Assembly: GCF_002161215.1 (NCBI RefSeq)
Contig: NZ_NFMB01000003.1
Location: 62,001-126,000, forward strand
Reading direction: 5' to 3'
Origin: Flavonifractor sp. An10
GTDB taxonomy: Bacteria > Bacillota > Clostridia > Oscillospirales > Oscillospiraceae
DNA length: 64,000 nt
This document shows positions 25,347-34,007 of this stretch, piece by piece. How positions within the stretch are numbered: the stretch's first letter is position 1; every line of letters begins with the position of its first letter. The notes below the pieces were generated by a model. It had not been told where the DNA came from, made no database searches, and worked only from the letters and a program-made list of their open reading frames with translations. Position numbers and translations under genes: made by a program.

Positions 25347-26612
25347 ATGGCCAGAAACGACGGAATCGATCGCACCTTTGCCCGTAACCAGGACTTGCCC
25401 ACACTTGATGATGTGGCGAAAGTTCAGGAACATAACGAACGAGAAAAGGACAGCTACTCCAACCAGGATATTGATACCACCCAAACCTACCGGAATATCC
25501 ACTTCAAAGCTCCCACCGACAGCTATGCTGCCATGTTCGATCAGATGATTGCCGATGGCGTTATCTCCACCCGTGGACTGAAAGCCGATGCGGTGAAATA
25601 TGGAGAACTGATTTTTGATGTGAACTCCGCTTACTTCCACAATCACGGCGGCTACGAGTATGCCAAGCAATTTTACACCGACGCATACAAAGCTGCCGTG
25701 GAGATTGTGGGTGGTGAGCAGTATATTCTCTCTGCTGTCATGCACGCCGATGAACGCAACCGGGCTATGTCGGAAGCTCTGGGGCAGGATGTGTATCACT
25801 ACCACCTTCACGTGGTCTATATCCCGGTGGTGGAAAAACAGATTCTCTGGTCGAAGCGGTGCAAAGATAAGGCCCTTGTGGGCACAGTCAAGGAGACCAT
25901 CATGCAGGTCAGCCGCAGTAAAAAGTGGGAATCCAAGGTAGCTTTGGATGAGCAGGGTAATCCGCTTCTGACCTCCAAGGGCAAGAAAGTCCTGCGAACA
26001 TCGTACAGTGTCCTGCAAGACGATTTCTTCAACTATATGAAAGCTGCCGGATATACCGATGTGGAGCGTGGAGAGCGTGGCAGCACCGAAGAACATCTGA
26101 CTGTGACCCAGTTCAAAGTGGCACAGGAGCAGCAGCGGCTAGAAGATGTGACCGCTCAAATCGCTCAGACAGAGCAGGCGCTGGACACTGCACAGGCTGC
26201 CGTTGAGAAAAAGCAGAAGGAACTGCAATCCCTGCAAAAGCAGACCAAAGAACAGCGCACCACCGCCCTGACCGTACAGGAAATCCGCTCCATGGGGAAA
26301 AAGGCGATCACCGGCAATATCACTCTGACCCCATCCGAGTGCAGCACACTCAAGGATTATGCGGTCAACGGGATTCTTGCCAAGGCGGAAAACAGCCGTT
26401 TGGAAGAAAAACTGCAAAGCGCACAAAAAAGTGCCGCTGTCTGGAAACAGCGATATGAGTCGCTGAAAGAACAGGCACGGCCCTATCTGGAAGCTGTCAA
26501 GCTCGCACCCGAGAAGGTGCGGGCTTTTCTTGATGCCATTTTGACTCTGACTCGGCAAACAAAGCAGCACAATCAACCTTCCCGCCGCAAGTCGCAGGAT
26601 ATGGAACTTTAA
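25347..26612 (+). CDS. MOBV-family relaxase (Mob/Pre, TnpZ-like)
   Basis: A 421-aa relaxase that nicks oriT and initiates transfer. HNEREKDSYSNQDID near the N-terminus and the metal-binding YHYHLHVVYIPVV motif (His-x-His) near residue 152 are visible. The C-terminal third is a coiled coil (about 245-370, Gln/Glu-rich), probably for oligomerisation. Start follows AAAGGAG. In Tn4451 the equivalent mobilization gene is tnpZ. Confidence 0.92.
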   Translation: MARNDGIDRTFARNQDLPTLDDVAKVQEHNEREKDSYSNQDIDTTQTYRNIHFKAPTDSYAAMFDQMIADGVISTRGLKADAVKYGELIFDVNSAYFHNHGGYEYAKQFYTDAYKAAVEIVGGEQYILSAVMHADERNRAMSEALGQDVYHYHLHVVYIPVVEKQILWSKRCKDKALVGTVKETIMQVSRSKKWESKVALDEQGNPLLTSKGKKVLRTSYSVLQDDFFNYMKAAGYTDVERGERGSTEEHLTVTQFKVAQEQQRLEDVTAQIAQTEQALDTAQAAVEKKQKELQSLQKQTKEQRTTALTVQEIRSMGKKAITGNITLTPSECSTLKDYAVNGILAKAENSRLEEKLQSAQKSAAVWKQRYESLKEQARPYLEAVKLAPEKVRAFLDAILTLTRQTKQHNQPSRRKSQDMEL

Positions 26613-26629
26613 TTGATGGAGGAAACTGC

Positions 26630-26929
26630 ATGAGAAAACACAAAGATTTTATGAGCGAACCCGACGATGGTTATATCGACATTGAATCCTGCTTTGAACC
26701 GATTTTTGAGCCGCCGTTGGAAACTCTGGAAGAATGGCGCAGCTGGAAGGATGAACCCGAACCGACACTGGAGAACACCTCGGTCTATGTCACAGAGCCG
26801 GATGGCATCCAATATTTTTACTGCGGCAATACCCGGATTCGGGTATCCGAGCATTTCTCCCAGGCAGGCAAACCCATGGATAAGCTGATTGAAAATGTGA
26901 TCCAATATGCTGCCCGCAACGCTGGATAA
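26630..26929 (+). CDS. TnpW-like small protein
   Basis: A 99-aa protein whose C-terminal half (FYCGNTRIRVSEHFSQAGKP, then MDKLIENVIQYAA) matches the pattern of TnpW proteins of Tn4451-type transposons; the acidic N-terminal half is extra. Function is unknown in the family. It lies 17 nt after the relaxase and before the recombinase. Confidence 0.6.
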   Translation: MRKHKDFMSEPDDGYIDIESCFEPIFEPPLETLEEWRSWKDEPEPTLENTSVYVTEPDGIQYFYCGNTRIRVSEHFSQAGKPMDKLIENVIQYAARNAG

Positions 26930-26952
26930 ACCCATTCCACAACAAAATGTCG

Positions 26953-27007
26953 TTGAACCACACCCACGCTTACGATATAATAAAAGCAGAAGTATTGTAA
27001 GCGTGGG
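26953..27007 (+). promoter_or_regulatory. recombinase promoter with embedded palindrome
   Basis: TTGAAC (26953-26958), 17-nt spacer, TATAAT (26976-26981). CCCACGCTTAC (26963-26973) lies in the spacer, and its exact inverse GTAAGCGTGGG follows at 26997-27007, bracketing the -10 box. A third copy of CCCACGCTTAC is at 8331-8341 near the left end. It may be an autoregulatory site for the recombinase or a site used when the circle is formed. Confidence 0.65.
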
Positions 27008-27036
27008 TTGTTTCGATTAGAAGGAGGATTTTTACC

Positions 27037-28644
27037 GTGAAACAACCTTACAATACCGCACTCTATATGCGTCTCAGCCGTGACGACGAAAACTATGGCG
27101 ACAGCGTGAGTATCGAGACCCAGCGCACCATTTTGCAGCAGTACGCAAAGGAACATGGCCTTTCGGTGTATGGCGAATATGTCGATGATGGATGGAGCGG
27201 AACAAACTTCGAGCGTCCCAGCTTTCAGCGGATGATGGATGATGTGGAGGCCGGAAAGGTCAACTGCATCATTACCAAAGATCTCAGTCGCTTTGGCCGT
27301 GAACACGTGATGATGGACTATTATCTGGAATTTGTGTTCCCGGAAAAGCAGATTCGCTACATTGCTGTGGCCGAAAACGAGGACACCGAAAAAGGACTTT
27401 CGGATTTTGTACCGTTCAAGAACCTTTTTAACGAATGGTTTGCAAAGGATACCAGCCGCAAGGTGAAAACGGCGCTCCGTGCCAAATTTGCTGCCGGAGA
27501 ACGCACTTTTGCCTATGCGCCGCTGGGATACATCCGCCATCCCGAAGTCAAAAACACTTTGGCCATAGACGAAGAAACCCGTTGGATCATCGAGAAAATC
27601 TTTGACCTTGCGTTTCATGGAGCAGGTGCGGCGAAGATCACCAAGACCCTGATTGCAGAGAAAGTCCCGACTGCGGGCTGGCTGAATTATCAGAGATATG
27701 GAACTTTCGCCAATGTCTATGCCCATGCGCCGGAAGAAAAATCGTATGCCTGGACGATTGCTCAGGTCAAAAGTATCCTGCAAGATGAAACCTATATCGG
27801 CAACAGCGTACACAATAAGCAGACCAACATCTCTTATAAAAACAAGAAAAAGGTGCGTAAGCCGAAAGAAGAATGGATTCGGGTGGAAAATACCCATGAG
27901 GCCATCATCAGCCGGGATGTGTTTGAGCAGGTGCAAAAGCAGATCGCCAGCCGCAGACGGCAGCAGAAGGATGCCACAACGCAGATTTTCGCCGGGCTTG
28001 TAAAATGTGCAGATTGTGGCTGGTCTATGCGCTTCGGCACGAACCGGCAGAACAAAACGCCGTACAGCCATTTCACTTGCAGCCAGTACGGACAGATGGG
28101 GACACAATGCTCGGCGCATTATATCCGCTATGACACGCTCTATGTCTATGTGTTGTCCAGAATCCAGTATTGGTCCCATCGGGCGCAGCTGAGCGAAGAA
28201 AAACTTTTGCAGCAGATTTTGAAAAATGGTGACCGGGAACGTATGACCGCTGCCAAGCGTCAGGAATCCGAGCTGAAACGGGCAGAAAAGCGCAAGGCAG
28301 AAGTGGATGGAAAATTCGTCCGAATGTATGAGGACTGGTCTGCCGGACGCATCACTGAGTATAACTTCAATCTGCTGACTAAAAAGTACCAGACAGAGCA
28401 GCTGGAGCTGGAGGAAAAGATCAGCTGCTTGCAAGCGGAGCTGTCCGCAGAGCAGCAAACTGCCCTGGATGCCGAAAAGTGGGTCGCTCTCATCAAGCAG
28501 TACGCCAATCCCACGGAACTGACCGCCGAACTTCTCAATACCCTGATTGAAAAAATCGTCATTCACGAGGCCACTAAAGGCGAAGATAGTATGAGAGAGC
28601 AAGAGATTGAGATTTACTACCGCTTTATCGGCAAAATTGATTAA
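27037..28644 (+). CDS. large serine recombinase (TnpX-like)
   Basis: A 535-aa recombinase. The N-terminal resolvase domain has the catalytic Ser in YMRLSRDDE and DLSRFGRE. A recombinase domain follows (about 190-300), then a zinc ribbon (CADCGWSMRF to CSQYGQMGTQC), a long coiled coil and a DUF4368-like tail. Start is GTG 27037 with AAGGAGG upstream. It excises and integrates the element through short core dinucleotides; Tn4451 TnpX uses GA, here GG is inferred. Confidence 0.95.
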   Translation: MKQPYNTALYMRLSRDDENYGDSVSIETQRTILQQYAKEHGLSVYGEYVDDGWSGTNFERPSFQRMMDDVEAGKVNCIITKDLSRFGREHVMMDYYLEFVFPEKQIRYIAVAENEDTEKGLSDFVPFKNLFNEWFAKDTSRKVKTALRAKFAAGERTFAYAPLGYIRHPEVKNTLAIDEETRWIIEKIFDLAFHGAGAAKITKTLIAEKVPTAGWLNYQRYGTFANVYAHAPEEKSYAWTIAQVKSILQDETYIGNSVHNKQTNISYKNKKKVRKPKEEWIRVENTHEAIISRDVFEQVQKQIASRRRQQKDATTQIFAGLVKCADCGWSMRFGTNRQNKTPYSHFTCSQYGQMGTQCSAHYIRYDTLYVYVLSRIQYWSHRAQLSEEKLLQQILKNGDRERMTAAKRQESELKRAEKRKAEVDGKFVRMYEDWSAGRITEYNFNLLTKKYQTEQLELEEKISCLQAELSAEQQTALDAEKWVALIKQYANPTELTAELLNTLIEKIVIHEATKGEDSMREQEIEIYYRFIGKID

Positions 28645-28653
28645 CCTGTATCC

Positions 28654-28673
28654 ATATCTTTAACTTTGGGAAA
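28654..28673 (-). repeat. right terminal inverted repeat of element 2
   Basis: ATATCTTTAACTTTGGGAAA, the inverted counterpart (18/20) of 8300-8319, two bases before the GG crossover at 28676-28677. It starts 9 nt after the recombinase stop. Confidence 0.85.
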
Positions 28674-28675
28674 CC

Positions 28676-29596
28676 GGCATGTCCTACCCGGACATCACCC
28701 TCATCCGGGACATCTGCGCGATCCTCCAGGTGTCGGAGCACGAGCTGCTCACCGCCAGCGAGGACGTGGAGGCCCGCACGGCGGAGACCCTGGCCAAGAA
28801 GTATCTGCGCCTCACCCGGCGGGTGCGCATGGTTCAGCTGCTCCTGTACGGCGGCACGGCGGTGCTCTGCCTGGCCTGCAACTGGGCCATGTACCATGCG
28901 CTCACCTGGTTCTGGCTGGTGCTGACCGGTGAGCTGGTGGCCGCCTCCCTCACCCTGCTGCCCACCCTGGTGCAGAAGCGGCGGGCCGCGGTCACGCTGG
29001 GGGGCTTCACCCTGTCCCTGGAGCTGCTCCTGCTGGCCTCCTGCCTCTACAGCGGCGGCGACTGGTTCCCCATGGCCGCCGCAGCCACCCTCTTCGGCCT
29101 GGGGGCGATCTTCCTGCCCGCCGCCCTGCGGGAACTGCCCCGCCCCCTGGGGGAGCATAAGGCGGCGCTCTATCTGGGGGCGGAGACCCTGCTGCTGTGC
29201 GCCCTGCTCTGGGCGGGCGCGGCCTATAGCGGCGCGGACTGGTTCCCCCTGCCCGCCCTGCCCGGGACGCTGTTCGGCCTGGCCCTGCCCTGGGCCTGCC
29301 TGCTGATCATCCGCTACGCGCCCATCGGCCCCTGGTGGAAGGGGGCCGCCTGCCTGGGCGCGGCCTGCGTCTTCCTCCCCCTGGTCAACCCGGTGCTTGA
29401 CCGGCTGGTGCTGCTGGGGGGCGGTACGGTGGAGCGGCTCCACAGCTTCTGGTTCCGGCCGGATTTCACCCGCTGGACAGAGGACTGGTATTGCAATGAG
29501 AACGTCCTGCTGCTCCTGTGGCTGGCCCTGGCCGCCGCCGCGGTCTTCTGCGCGCTCCGGGCGCTGCTGTGCCGCCGGGACGCCGCCCGGGCATGA
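28676..29596 (+). pseudogene. XRE regulator, 3' half with membrane domain
   Basis: Remainder of the host gene begun at 8173. It reads GMSYPDITLIRDICAILQVS (end of the helix-turn-helix domain), ELLTASEDVEARTAETLAKK, then about 240 residues of hydrophobic segments that look like six to eight membrane helices in repeated pairs. An ATG at 28679 could start translation, but the product would lack DNA binding. The intact protein would have been a membrane-tethered XRE regulator. Confidence 0.85.
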
Positions 29597-29615
29597 GCCT
29601 CCTCCCAAGCGAAAA

Positions 29616-29841
29616 ACCGGGCCCCGCTGGAAACAGCGGGGCCCGGTCAGCGTGTCGAAAAAGTCTTTTCGACACGCTGCTGAACTTTTTGAAACTTCAA
29701 AAAAGTTTCAAAAAGTTGTTTGATCCAACGCGAAAGGGAACCCTGACGGTTCCCTTTCACACTATCCTTCCCTCCGAATCCTTCGGCAGGAGGGTTTATC
29801 GACAGCCTGACCGGGCCCCGCTGGAAACAGCGGGGCCCGGT
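29616..29841. repeat. structured repeat, copy A, between duplicated hairpins
   Basis: A 32-nt hairpin with a GAAA loop (ACCGGGCCCCGCTG arms) occurs identically at 29616-29647 and 29810-29841. Between them are four perfect or near-perfect hairpins: 29648-29679 (GTCGAAAA core), 29682-29716 (AACTTTTTGAAACTT arms), 29738-29764 (GAAAGGGAACC arms) and a CCTCC/GGAGG stem. Read on the minus strand the edge is CAGGCTGTCGATAAA, matching CAGGCTATCGAAAAA of copy C, so this is an inverted, divergent member of the same family. No gene is present in 29597-29866. Confidence 0.65.
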
Positions 29842-29866
29842 TTCTGTTCAGATGTCCGTCAGAGGC

Positions 29867-30280
29867 TCAGAAATACTTCTTGATGCCCTCGGTAGCCAGG
29901 GAGGCGTCGGCGCTGATGGTGACGGTGAACTTGATGTTGTTCTTCTCGGAGAAGCTGTTCAGCCAGTCCAGGAACTCCTCCACCGCGTGGTCGGTGGCCT
30001 CGGAGGCCACAATCTTGGTCAGGCTGTCGATGAAGATGTGGGTAATATCATAGTTGCCGGCGTACAGGCCGCTGATAAAGCCCTTCAGGAAGTCGTAGCT
30101 GCTCATATCATACTGGCTGGCTTCCACCAGGCGGATCTTATAATGGATGTCATAGGTCAGCTTGGGGCCCCGCTCGATGCACACCACGTTGCCGTTCTCG
30201 CTGTGGACGGCGGAATTAATGAGCTCGATCATCTGCTTGGTCTTGCCGGTGCCCTTGACCCCCATGATCACTCTCACCAT
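29867..30280 (-). CDS. P-loop ATP-binding protein
   Basis: A 137-aa protein with a Walker A motif at the N-terminus (MVRVIMGVKGTGKTKQMIEL) and a Walker B-like ITHIFIDSLTKI. Small single-domain ATPases of this type are common in Clostridia and are not characterised. ATG 30280 follows AAGGAGTG. Co-directional with pgi but separated from it by the organism's usual short intergenic gap. Confidence 0.75.
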   Translation of the reverse strand: MVRVIMGVKGTGKTKQMIELINSAVHSENGNVVCIERGPKLTYDIHYKIRLVEASQYDMSSYDFLKGFISGLYAGNYDITHIFIDSLTKIVASEATDHAVEEFLDWLNSFSEKNNIKFTVTISADASLATEGIKKYF

Positions 30281-30414
30281 AGTTATCACTCCTTCATTGT
30301 CCGCCGGAGCTGTCCTCCGGCCTTGTACCTGTATGTTACCATTTTTGCGGCCCGATTGCAACCGATTTGCGGAAGTTCACCAAAAGTTCATGGCTGAGGG
30401 GCCTTTGGCGCGGT

Positions 30415-31746
30415 TCAGCCCAGACGGGCCTCCAGCTCGGCTTTCCGATCCTCATACCCCGGCTTGCCCAGCAGGGCATACATGTTATTCTTGTACGCCT
30501 CCACGCCGGGCTGGTTGAAGGGGTTGACCTCCAGCAGGTAGCCGGACAGGCCGCAGGCGTACTCGAAGAAGTAGATCAGCCAGCCCACGCTCTTCTCGCA
30601 CCGGCCGGGGACGGTGACCACCAGGTTGGGCACGCCGCCGTCCACGTGGGCCAGCAGGGTGCCCCGCATGGCCTGCTCGGCCACGAAGGAGAGCTCCTTG
30701 CCCGCCAGGAAGTTGAGCCCGTCCACGTTGTCCGGGTCGTGGGGGATGGTGATGCTGCCCCGGCTCTTGTCAAAGCGCACCACCGTCTCGAACATGAGCC
30801 GCTCGCCCTCCTGGATATACTGGCCCATGGAGTGGAGGTCGGCGGTAAACTCCACGCTGGCGGGGAAGAGTCCCTTGCCCTCCTTGCCCTCGCTCTCGCC
30901 GTAGAGCTGCTTCCACCACTCGCCGAAGAAGCGGAAGGAGGGCTCGTAGGCCGCCAGGATCTCCACCTTCTTGCCGCCGGTGTACAGGGCGTGGCGGGCG
31001 GCGGCATACTGCCAGGCGGGGTTGTCCGCGCCGGGCCTGGCCAGCTCCTCCATGGCCTGGGCCGCGCCCTCCATCAGGGCGGCGATGTCAATGCCGGCGC
31101 AGGCGATGGGCAGCAGGCCCACGGCGGTGAGCACGGAGTACCGGCCGCCCACCGCGTCGGGCACCACGAACTCCTCATAGCCCTCGGCGTCGGCCAGGCC
31201 CTTCAGGGCCCCCTTGTGGGCGTCGGTGGTGGCGTAGATGCGCTTCTTCGCCCCCTCCTTGCCGTATTTCTCCTCCAGCAGGGCCTTGAAGATGCGGAAG
31301 GCCACGGCGGGCTCGGTGGTGGTGCCCGACTTGGAGATGACGTTGACGGAGAAGTCCTTGTCCTTCACCAGGTCGATGACCTCCAGCATGGCGTCGGAGG
31401 ACAGGCCGTTGCCGGCAAAATAGATCTCCGGGCCGTCCTTGTGGGTCAGGTTGAAGTTGGGGGAGTGGAGCAGCTCCACCACCGCCCGGGCCCCCAGATA
31501 GGAGCCGCCGATGCCGATGACCACCAGGGCCTGGGAGTCGCTGCGGATGCGCTCCGCCGCCGCCTGGATGCGGGCGAACTCCTCCTTGTCATAGTCCCTG
31601 GGCAGGTGCACCCAGCCGGTGAAGTCGCCGCCGGCGCCGCTGCCGCTCTCCAGCTTGGCGCGGCCCTCCTCCAGCCCGGCCAGGCGGCTGGTCAGCCAGT
31701 CCTCCGGCAGAAAGGATGCCGCGTTGGAAACATTACAGGTAAGCAT
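30415..31746 (-). CDS. pgi: glucose-6-phosphate isomerase
   Basis: A 443-aa cytoplasmic phosphosugar isomerase interconverting glucose-6-phosphate and fructose-6-phosphate in glycolysis. SIS domains with [30 protein letters not shown] and [12 protein letters not shown] are visible, and the C-terminal [12 protein letters not shown] lysine loop. Length is that of the short Firmicutes form. GAGGAGGGG precedes ATG 31746. Confidence 0.97.
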   Translation of the reverse strand: MLTCNVSNAASFLPEDWLTSRLAGLEEGRAKLESGSGAGGDFTGWVHLPRDYDKEEFARIQAAAERIRSDSQALVVIGIGGSYLGARAVVELLHSPNFNLTHKDGPEIYFAGNGLSSDAMLEVIDLVKDKDFSVNVISKSGTTTEPAVAFRIFKALLEEKYGKEGAKKRIYATTDAHKGALKGLADAEGYEEFVVPDAVGGRYSVLTAVGLLPIACAGIDIAALMEGAAQAMEELARPGADNPAWQYAAARHALYTGGKKVEILAAYEPSFRFFGEWWKQLYGESEGKEGKGLFPASVEFTADLHSMGQYIQEGERLMFETVVRFDKSRGSITIPHDPDNVDGLNFLAGKELSFVAEQAMRGTLLAHVDGGVPNLVVTVPGRCEKSVGWLIYFFEYACGLSGYLLEVNPFNQPGVEAYKNNMYALLGKPGYEDRKAELEARLG

Positions 31747-31843
31747 GATTGCCCCTCCTCTTTGTTAAGGCTTGTCCTGCCCACAGTATACACCAACGGG
31801 CGGCAATTTCCTAGGGGGAATTTGGCAATCCGGAGAAAAAAGC

Positions 31844-32054
31844 GCCGGGCCGCAGCAGCGGCCCGGCCTGTCAAAGCGGTCTCGCAGAGTTCCGTCATCC
31901 GCAGATGACGGAATAAAATCAAAATCCGTCATTTCCAGGGACATGCGCCCTGGAAATGACACTCCTCATGGCGGAAGGGGTGACTTTTTCGCAAGAAAAC
32001 GAACCCCTTCCGCCATGCAGCTCCTCTCGGAAAAGCGGCTTTACCGCTTTTCCG
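31844..32054 (+). repeat. structured repeat, copy B
   Basis: Starts with a GCCGGGCCGC-AGCA-GCGGCCCGGC hairpin (31844-31867), then TCTCGCAGAGTTC and four hairpins: GTTCCGTCATC with CGCA loop; GTCATTTCCAGGG closing on CCCTGGAAATGAC; TGGCGGAAGGGG closing on CCCCTTCCGCCA; CGGAAAAGCGG closing on CCGCTTTTCCG. The arms differ from copy C but stay paired. It abuts the stop of the next gene. The interval 31747-32055 contains no gene. Confidence 0.75.
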
Positions 32055-32055
32055 A

Positions 32056-32472
32056 TCATAAGTGATCGCTGTCCACCAGGATATTGTCGGTGCCGTGCTC
32101 CTCAAACTCCGCGATATAGGCGTCGATGCGGCTGGACAGCTCCTCGTAGTTGTTCTGGTCGATGGAGGCGTCCTCCATGTCCCGGCGGGCCAGATCCTCC
32201 GCCAGGATGTCGAAGAACACGTTGTTCTCGTATTCCATGATCGCCTCGTGGATGCCGCCCTCGGCAAAGGCCCGGGAGGGCACCACCTCCCCCTGCCAGT
32301 CCTCGGCCAGCACGCCCATGCCCTCCTCCCGGGCTTTGGCGAACAAAAGGCTCTCCACCTCGTCGTAGTCCTTGAACCGGTCGTCCCCCCGGGTGGAGTT
32401 CAAAATCCAGTTGCCGATATAGGCCATATCCAGCAGGCGGCGGAATTGTTTGGTCGTCAGCTCCAGCTTCAT
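32056..32472 (-). CDS. hypothetical acidic protein
   Basis: A 138-aa acidic protein starting MKLELTTKQFRRLLDMAYIG with a helical, charged remainder ending DNILVDSDHL. No recognised domain; no signal peptide or membrane segment. ATG 32472 was chosen for the GAGGAGGG site upstream. Its 3' end lies directly against repeat copy B. Confidence 0.75.
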   Translation of the reverse strand: MKLELTTKQFRRLLDMAYIGNWILNSTRGDDRFKDYDEVESLLFAKAREEGMGVLAEDWQGEVVPSRAFAEGGIHEAIMEYENNVFFDILAEDLARRDMEDASIDQNNYEELSSRIDAYIAEFEEHGTDNILVDSDHL

Positions 32473-32663
32473 CGCTTGAACCCTCCTCGCTGTCATGACG
32501 TGGGGCGGCGCGGCGGCCGCCTCTACCCCATATTATAGTCAGCCCCGCCAAAATGTCAAACGCAGAGGCGGTCGGAAACCATGAAAATACCCCTTGCCAG
32601 GGAGCCAATTTTCGCCTATGATGGAGAGAACAGACCAGAGGATGCTTTCAGGAGGGATTTGGA

Positions 32664-33479
32664 TTGGATCAGCGGCCCATCGGCGTCTTTGATTCCGGCC
32701 TGGGGGGGCTCACCGCTGTGCGGGAGCTGTGCCGCCTGCTGCCGGGGGAGGACGTGGTCTACTTCGGAGATACGGGACGGGTGCCCTACGGCAGCCGCTC
32801 CCAGGAGACGATCATCAAATATGCCCGGCAGGATGTGGCCTTCCTGCGCACCTTCGACCTCAAGGCCATCCTCATCGCCTGCGGCACCGTGTCCACCACC
32901 GCGCTGGACGTGCTCTCCGCCGAGAACCCCATCCCCGTGATGGGGGTGGTGGAGCCCGCCGCCCGGGCGGCGGCCCGGCTCACCCGCAGCGGGAACATCG
33001 GCCTGATCGGCACCCAGACCTCGGTGCGCAGCGGCGCCTATGAGCGGGCCATCCAGGCGGAAAACCCGGCGGCCCGGGTCACCGGGCAGCCCTGCCCCCT
33101 GTTCGTGCCCCTGGTGGAGAACGGCCGGTTCCGCCCCGGCGACATTGTAATCGAGACGGTGGCGGCGGAATACCTGGCCCCCCTGAAGGCGGCCGGAGTG
33201 GACACCCTGGTGCTGGGGTGCACCCACTACCCCCTGCTGGAGGAGGTCATCGCCGCCTGCATGGGCCCCGGCGTGGCCCTGGTCAGCGCCGGGGCGGAGG
33301 GAGCCCGGGCGGCGGCGGACTTCCTGCGCGCCCGCGGCGCCCTGTCCGGCCGGGCGGACGGCGGCGCGTGCCGCTTCTTCGTCAGCGACCGGCAGGAGGA
33401 TTTTGCCCGGCTGGCCTCCATTTTCCTGGGGCGGGACGTTACCGAGGCGGTGGAGCTCACCGATATCAGCCAATATTGA
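32664..33479 (+). CDS. murI: glutamate racemase
   Basis: A 271-aa enzyme that converts L- to D-glutamate for peptidoglycan. It has the substrate loop IGVFDSGLGGLT, the first catalytic cysteine in IACGTVSTTALD and the second in LGCTHYPLLEE. The start is TTG 32664, with AGGAGGG 8 nt upstream, matching the usual N-terminus. Followed by a DUF1934 gene in the same direction. Confidence 0.96.
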   Translation: MDQRPIGVFDSGLGGLTAVRELCRLLPGEDVVYFGDTGRVPYGSRSQETIIKYARQDVAFLRTFDLKAILIACGTVSTTALDVLSAENPIPVMGVVEPAARAAARLTRSGNIGLIGTQTSVRSGAYERAIQAENPAARVTGQPCPLFVPLVENGRFRPGDIVIETVAAEYLAPLKAAGVDTLVLGCTHYPLLEEVIAACMGPGVALVSAGAEGARAAADFLRARGALSGRADGGACRFFVSDRQEDFARLASIFLGRDVTEAVELTDISQY

Positions 33480-33563
33480 GGGGATCCCCCTTTACATCCG
33501 GCCCGCCGTCGGATATAATAGAATGCAATTTTCATTACAGCAAGCACCGAGGTACCAATCACC

Positions 33564-34007
33564 ATGGAGAACAACGTCATCATTTCCATCCAGGGAAAGC
33601 AGTCCTTCCAGGCCCAGGAGGACGACACCATTGAGCTGGTCACCGAGGGCTGCCTGGAGCCCGACGGCGACGAGGGCTATACCCTGACCTATCAGGAGAG
33701 CCAGCTCACCGGACTGGAGGGCACCCTGACCACCTTCCAGATCGAGCCCGACCGGGTCACCCTGCTGCGGGTGGGGGAGGTCAACTCCCAGATGGTCTTT
33801 GAGGAGGGCCGGCGGCACCTGTCCATGTATGACACGCCCTACGGCGCCCTGTCCATCGGGGTGAACACCCGCCGGATGCGCAGCGATCTGAGCGCCAGCG
33901 GCGGCAGCATCGAGATCGACTATGCCATCGAGATTGACCACGCACTGGCAGGCCAGAACCTGTTCCGGATTCAAGTGCGGGAGAAAGGGCCGGTGCTGAA
34001 ACAGTGA
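33564..34007 (+). CDS. DUF1934 (YwiB-like) beta-barrel protein
   Basis: A 147-aa protein of the calycin-like DUF1934 family (FQAQEDDTIELVTEGCLEPD; YDTPYGALSIGVNTRRMRSD; IEIDYAIEIDH). The family is often next to murI or argS in Clostridia, as here, with unknown function. The last 25 codons are the founding copy of a 198-bp tandem repeat that continues for about 570 nt beyond the stop. Confidence 0.85.
   Translation: MENNVIISIQGKQSFQAQEDDTIELVTEGCLEPDGDEGYTLTYQESQLTGLEGTLTTFQIEPDRVTLLRVGEVNSQMVFEEGRRHLSMYDTPYGALSIGVNTRRMRSDLSASGGSIEIDYAIEIDHALAGQNLFRIQVREKGPVLKQ

Larger units (their letters stand above)
8298..28677 (+). mobile_element. Tn4451-type mobilizable transposon, ~20.4 kb (element 2)
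   Basis: Boundaries rest on two host half-genes that rejoin in frame at GG (8296-8297 and 28676-28677) and on inverted repeats lying 2 nt inside each end. A large serine recombinase (27037-28644) is at the right end, with a TnpW-like gene and a MOBV relaxase beside it, matching the Tn4451/Tn4453 gene set. Such elements excise as circles and are mobilized by co-resident conjugative systems. Cargo: type I R-M, ImmR/IrrE-like pair, sigma-like protein, DUF6076/PLD pair and replication genes. Lower GC than the flanks supports horizontal origin. Confidence 0.85.

Noticed and set aside
24971-25387. Plus-strand open frame across oriT of element 2
   Set aside because: It spans the oriT hairpin and the 32-nt repeat, overlaps the relaxase start in another frame, and the similar frame in element 1 is explained by DNA-level conservation of the oriT region.
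26818-28602. 594-codon minus-strand frame opposite the serine recombinase
   Set aside because: The plus strand encodes a clear recombinase with catalytic and zinc motifs; the antisense frame has no family features or ribosome site.
8302-28684. TCC or GA as crossover core of element 2
   Set aside because: TCC would restore a plausible reading frame but places the inverted repeats at unequal distances (0 and 8 nt). GA breaks the host reading frame. GG keeps the frame and gives equal 2-nt spacing.
28679-29596. Independent membrane-protein gene starting at ATG 28679
   Set aside because: Its first residues (MSYPDITLIRDIC) are the middle of a Cro/C1 domain whose start is at 8173, so it is treated as the severed 3' half of that gene.
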